From assembly GCA_031285565.1 (NCBI GenBank), contig JAITVY010000098.1, forward strand, positions 122,956-186,955: a stretch of 64,000 nucleotides of DNA. The letters run 5' to 3'. This document shows, one piece after another, positions 61,775-64,000 of this stretch; positions within the stretch are counted from its first letter, which is position 1; each line of letters opens with the position of its first letter. The notes beneath the pieces were generated by a model that was not told the DNA's origin, searched no databases, and worked only from the letters and a program-made list of their open reading frames with translations. Position numbers and translations under genes: made by a program. The DNA is from Tannerella sp. (GTDB lineage Bacteria; Bacteroidota; Bacteroidia; Bacteroidales; Tannerellaceae).

Positions 61775-64000
61775 ATGAAGAAATTTTTACTGTTTTGCGT
61801 AGTGTTATGCTGTGCAATATTTAAACCGACTGCCCAGGATACGGAATTCTGGTTTGTAGCGCCGGATGCATCCGATAGACTTTGCTGTGATCACCCTGTA
61901 TTTTTAGTAATTTCAAACCCCTCAGAAAATCCGGTAACTGTAGAAGTCACAATTGATGGAGGAACTCCTGCTATAGGCTCTCCGTATACAATCCTGGCCG
62001 GTCAGGCAGAAAAAATTACCTGGACCACCGATACGGATGTCCGCACTTTAATTGAAAATCCAATAGCCAGTGCCGGAACCGTCACCAGTAAAAGCATCCA
62101 TATTCTGGTTACACAGGGAGAAGGTGTAATGGCGTATTATCAGATGGACGGGCAAGGTTCTAAAGACCTGTTCAGTCTGAAAGGCAAATATGCCCTGGGA
62201 GATGAATTCTATATCCCGATGATCCATGATAATCATTATCCGACAGCGTGGGAAGCTTTTTCTCAAATTGATGTTGTTGCAGCAGAAAACTGCCGGATAC
62301 AATTCACTCCGACACAGAATTATATAATAGGGGGAACTTCCTATTCTGCAGGAACACCGTCACCATGGATTACATTGGCAAAAGGGCAAACGTTTAAATT
62401 AATAGCAGATGAGCCGGCTCTCAACGACCCCAAGAACTTAAAGCTAGCCGGTACCAAAATTATTTCCGATACGCCGAATTCCATTGCCGTGACGGTAACT
62501 GAAGATGCTGCATTTTCCAACTGGGCGTCGGATATTATCGGCGACCAGATTGTGTCGACAGCTTATACCGGCCGACGTTATGTAGTTGTAAAAGGACATA
62601 CAGGCCGTGGTTCCAACACTACTGATCGTTTATATTTCACCGCTTCAACCGGAGCAGCTACTGTGACTGTGTATGGCGACGGAGGGTGGCCTATACAGAC
62701 TGTGGTGCTGAGTGGCGCCGGTAATACAAAGATGGTAGATATAGGCAATGACAGCGGCAGTGGACTTCCCAATGTCGTTTATATAGAATCGACCACTCCG
62801 GTATATTGTTATCACGTTAGTGGAGTCGGCAATGAATTAGGTTCTGCCTTAATCCCATCGATGTTTTCCATCGCACAACAAGAGTTGGCGTTTTATGCAA
62901 GAGATATGGCAGGAAACGGTGCTGACATCAATGAAATTTTGTTAGTATTCAGGGATACCTGCGAAAATTATTTCGAAATAAGCAATGGCGGACCTTTTAC
63001 CCAGCTATCGTCACTGACACCGGTAGTGCCCGGTCTGATTCCCGGGCCGGTAGGTGGTTCAATCATCTGGAAATGGGCCAAAGTTTCCCTGCCTGCAGGA
63101 TACAGGGACGATAATATGATAACTATCCGCAATTCGGAAAGTCCTTTTTCATTAGCCTATTTTAATGGAGATGACGGAACATCCAGCTACGGATATATTT
63201 CCGGCTTTGGAGACTGGTCGTTACCCTACGATACATTGTGGCGTTGTGCAGGCAGTAATTCCTGGTTCACATTACCAGGAGGATACGCATTGTCATATAA
63301 CTGGAAGCTTCCGGACGGTACGCAGAGTAATGATGTTGCTATTACCTTACAGGATACCGGGCGCTATACCATTGACATGGACGTTGATTATAAACATATC
63401 TACGATACGGTTTATCTGTATGAGGTAACTTTGGATCCTAAAATCGAACGACTGCCTAAAAAACCCGCCAAAGTCGGTGTACCGCAACTTTTTATAGCAG
63501 TAACAAATTCGAATATTCCAAATGCCAAATATTACTGGACTTTTGAAGGTGGAAACCCAGCTACTTCTACATTAGCAAATCCGCGGGTTACCTGGAATTC
63601 AACAGGAAAAAAAAGAGTCACCTTAACGATTAAAACAGAGACTGGCAGTGTAGAATCAAAATCTATATGTGATAAAACGGTTACGCTGGATCTGCTGATA
63701 AGACCCAAAAACAACGGTTACTTTGTCGACCAGAACGTAAGCGGCGGACTTCATGACGGTTCAAACTGGCAGAATGCCTTCCTTACCATACAGGAAGCAC
63801 TCGAACTGGCTTCGCAGGGAGACTATGTATGGGTGGCCAAAGGTGAATATTCACCTGTTGCAGATGGCACTTACCTTATCAACTATGACAGCGTATCTGT
63901 CTACGGAGGATTCGGAGCATGGGAAGCCAACCTGAATGAACGGGACTTCTCGGCTAATCCAACGATCCTGAACGGTAGAAACAACTCGGTGGTAACCTTC
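61775..64000 (+). CDS. Large exported protein with IgGFc-binding-like N-terminal domain, PKD-like and right-handed beta-helix regions; 3'-truncated by window edge
   Basis: ATG 61775, MKKFLLFCVVLCCAIFKPTAQDTEFWFVAPDASDRLCCDHPVFLVISNPS...; frame stays open to 64000 (742 codons); later 'NGYFVDQNVSGGLHDGSNWQNAFLTIQEALELASQGDYVWVAKGEYSP' (beta-helix/DUF1565-like). Absent from the ORF track because it has no stop in the window. Confidence 0.85.
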   Translation, partial: MKKFLLFCVVLCCAIFKPTAQDTEFWFVAPDASDRLCCDHPVFLVISNPSENPVTVEVTIDGGTPAIGSPYTILAGQAEKITWTTDTDVRTLIENPIASAGTVTSKSIHILVTQGEGVMAYYQMDGQGSKDLFSLKGKYALGDEFYIPMIHDNHYPTAWEAFSQIDVVAAENCRIQFTPTQNYIIGGTSYSAGTPSPWITLAKGQTFKLIADEPALNDPKNLKLAGTKIISDTPNSIAVTVTEDAAFSNWASDIIGDQIVSTAYTGRRYVVVKGHTGRGSNTTDRLYFTASTGAATVTVYGDGGWPIQTVVLSGAGNTKMVDIGNDSGSGLPNVVYIESTTPVYCYHVSGVGNELGSALIPSMFSIAQQELAFYARDMAGNGADINEILLVFRDTCENYFEISNGGPFTQLSSLTPVVPGLIPGPVGGSIIWKWAKVSLPAGYRDDNMITIRNSESPFSLAYFNGDDGTSSYGYISGFGDWSLPYDTLWRCAGSNSWFTLPGGYALSYNWKLPDGTQSNDVAITLQDTGRYTIDMDVDYKHIYDTVYLYEVTLDPKIERLPKKPAKVGVPQLFIAVTNSNIPNAKYYWTFEGGNPATSTLANPRVTWNSTGKKRVTLTIKTETGSVESKSICDKTVTLDLLIRPKNNGYFVDQNVSGGLHDGSNWQNAFLTIQEALELASQGDYVWVAKGEYSPVADGTYLINYDSVSVYGGFGAWEANLNERDFSANPTILNGRNNSVVTF

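Overview
The window is a Bacteroidota chromosomal segment. The evidence is two SusC/SusD pairs, an ECF sigma/FecR anti-sigma pair, a T9SS-type sorting tail and TAnnTTTG promoter elements; a Parabacteroides/Dysgonomonas-like host is a guess. From left to right it holds: (i) the end of one SusC/D unit (1-4838); (ii) a polysaccharide utilisation locus controlled by a sigma/anti-sigma pair, ending in a fused polysaccharide lyase-GH88 enzyme (5087-15720); (iii) envelope and peptidase genes, plus a secreted protein/TPR-TM-heptad-HTH pair (15932-25639); (iv) dapB-lepB-degenerate lepB-wbqC (27318-30926); (v) a GH29 fucosidase and a lipoprotein gene broken by one in-frame stop; (vi) a PadR-PspC unit followed by an ABC exporter/two-component operon with a recognisable sigma-54 promoter and a palindromic upstream site (38613-46375); (vii) a secreted T9SS-type serine protease next to a SprE/PorW-like gene; (viii) NfeD-FloA, a nucleoside phosphorylase, PCMD/beta-barrel genes and an ABC-F ATPase; (ix) the start of a large IgGFc-binding-domain/beta-helix surface protein running off the right edge. 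I saw no convincing rRNA, tRNA, CRISPR array or intact insertion sequence. The strongest second-look items are the sigma-54 exporter promoter architecture, the degenerate tandem signal peptidase, the in-frame nonsense lipoprotein, the heptad-repeat membrane regulator, the lyase-GH88 fusion, the 30-bp perfect hairpin, the orphan + strand structured terminator and a family of dispersed low-complexity intergenic repeats. All family calls come from reading motifs by eye; no database search was run.
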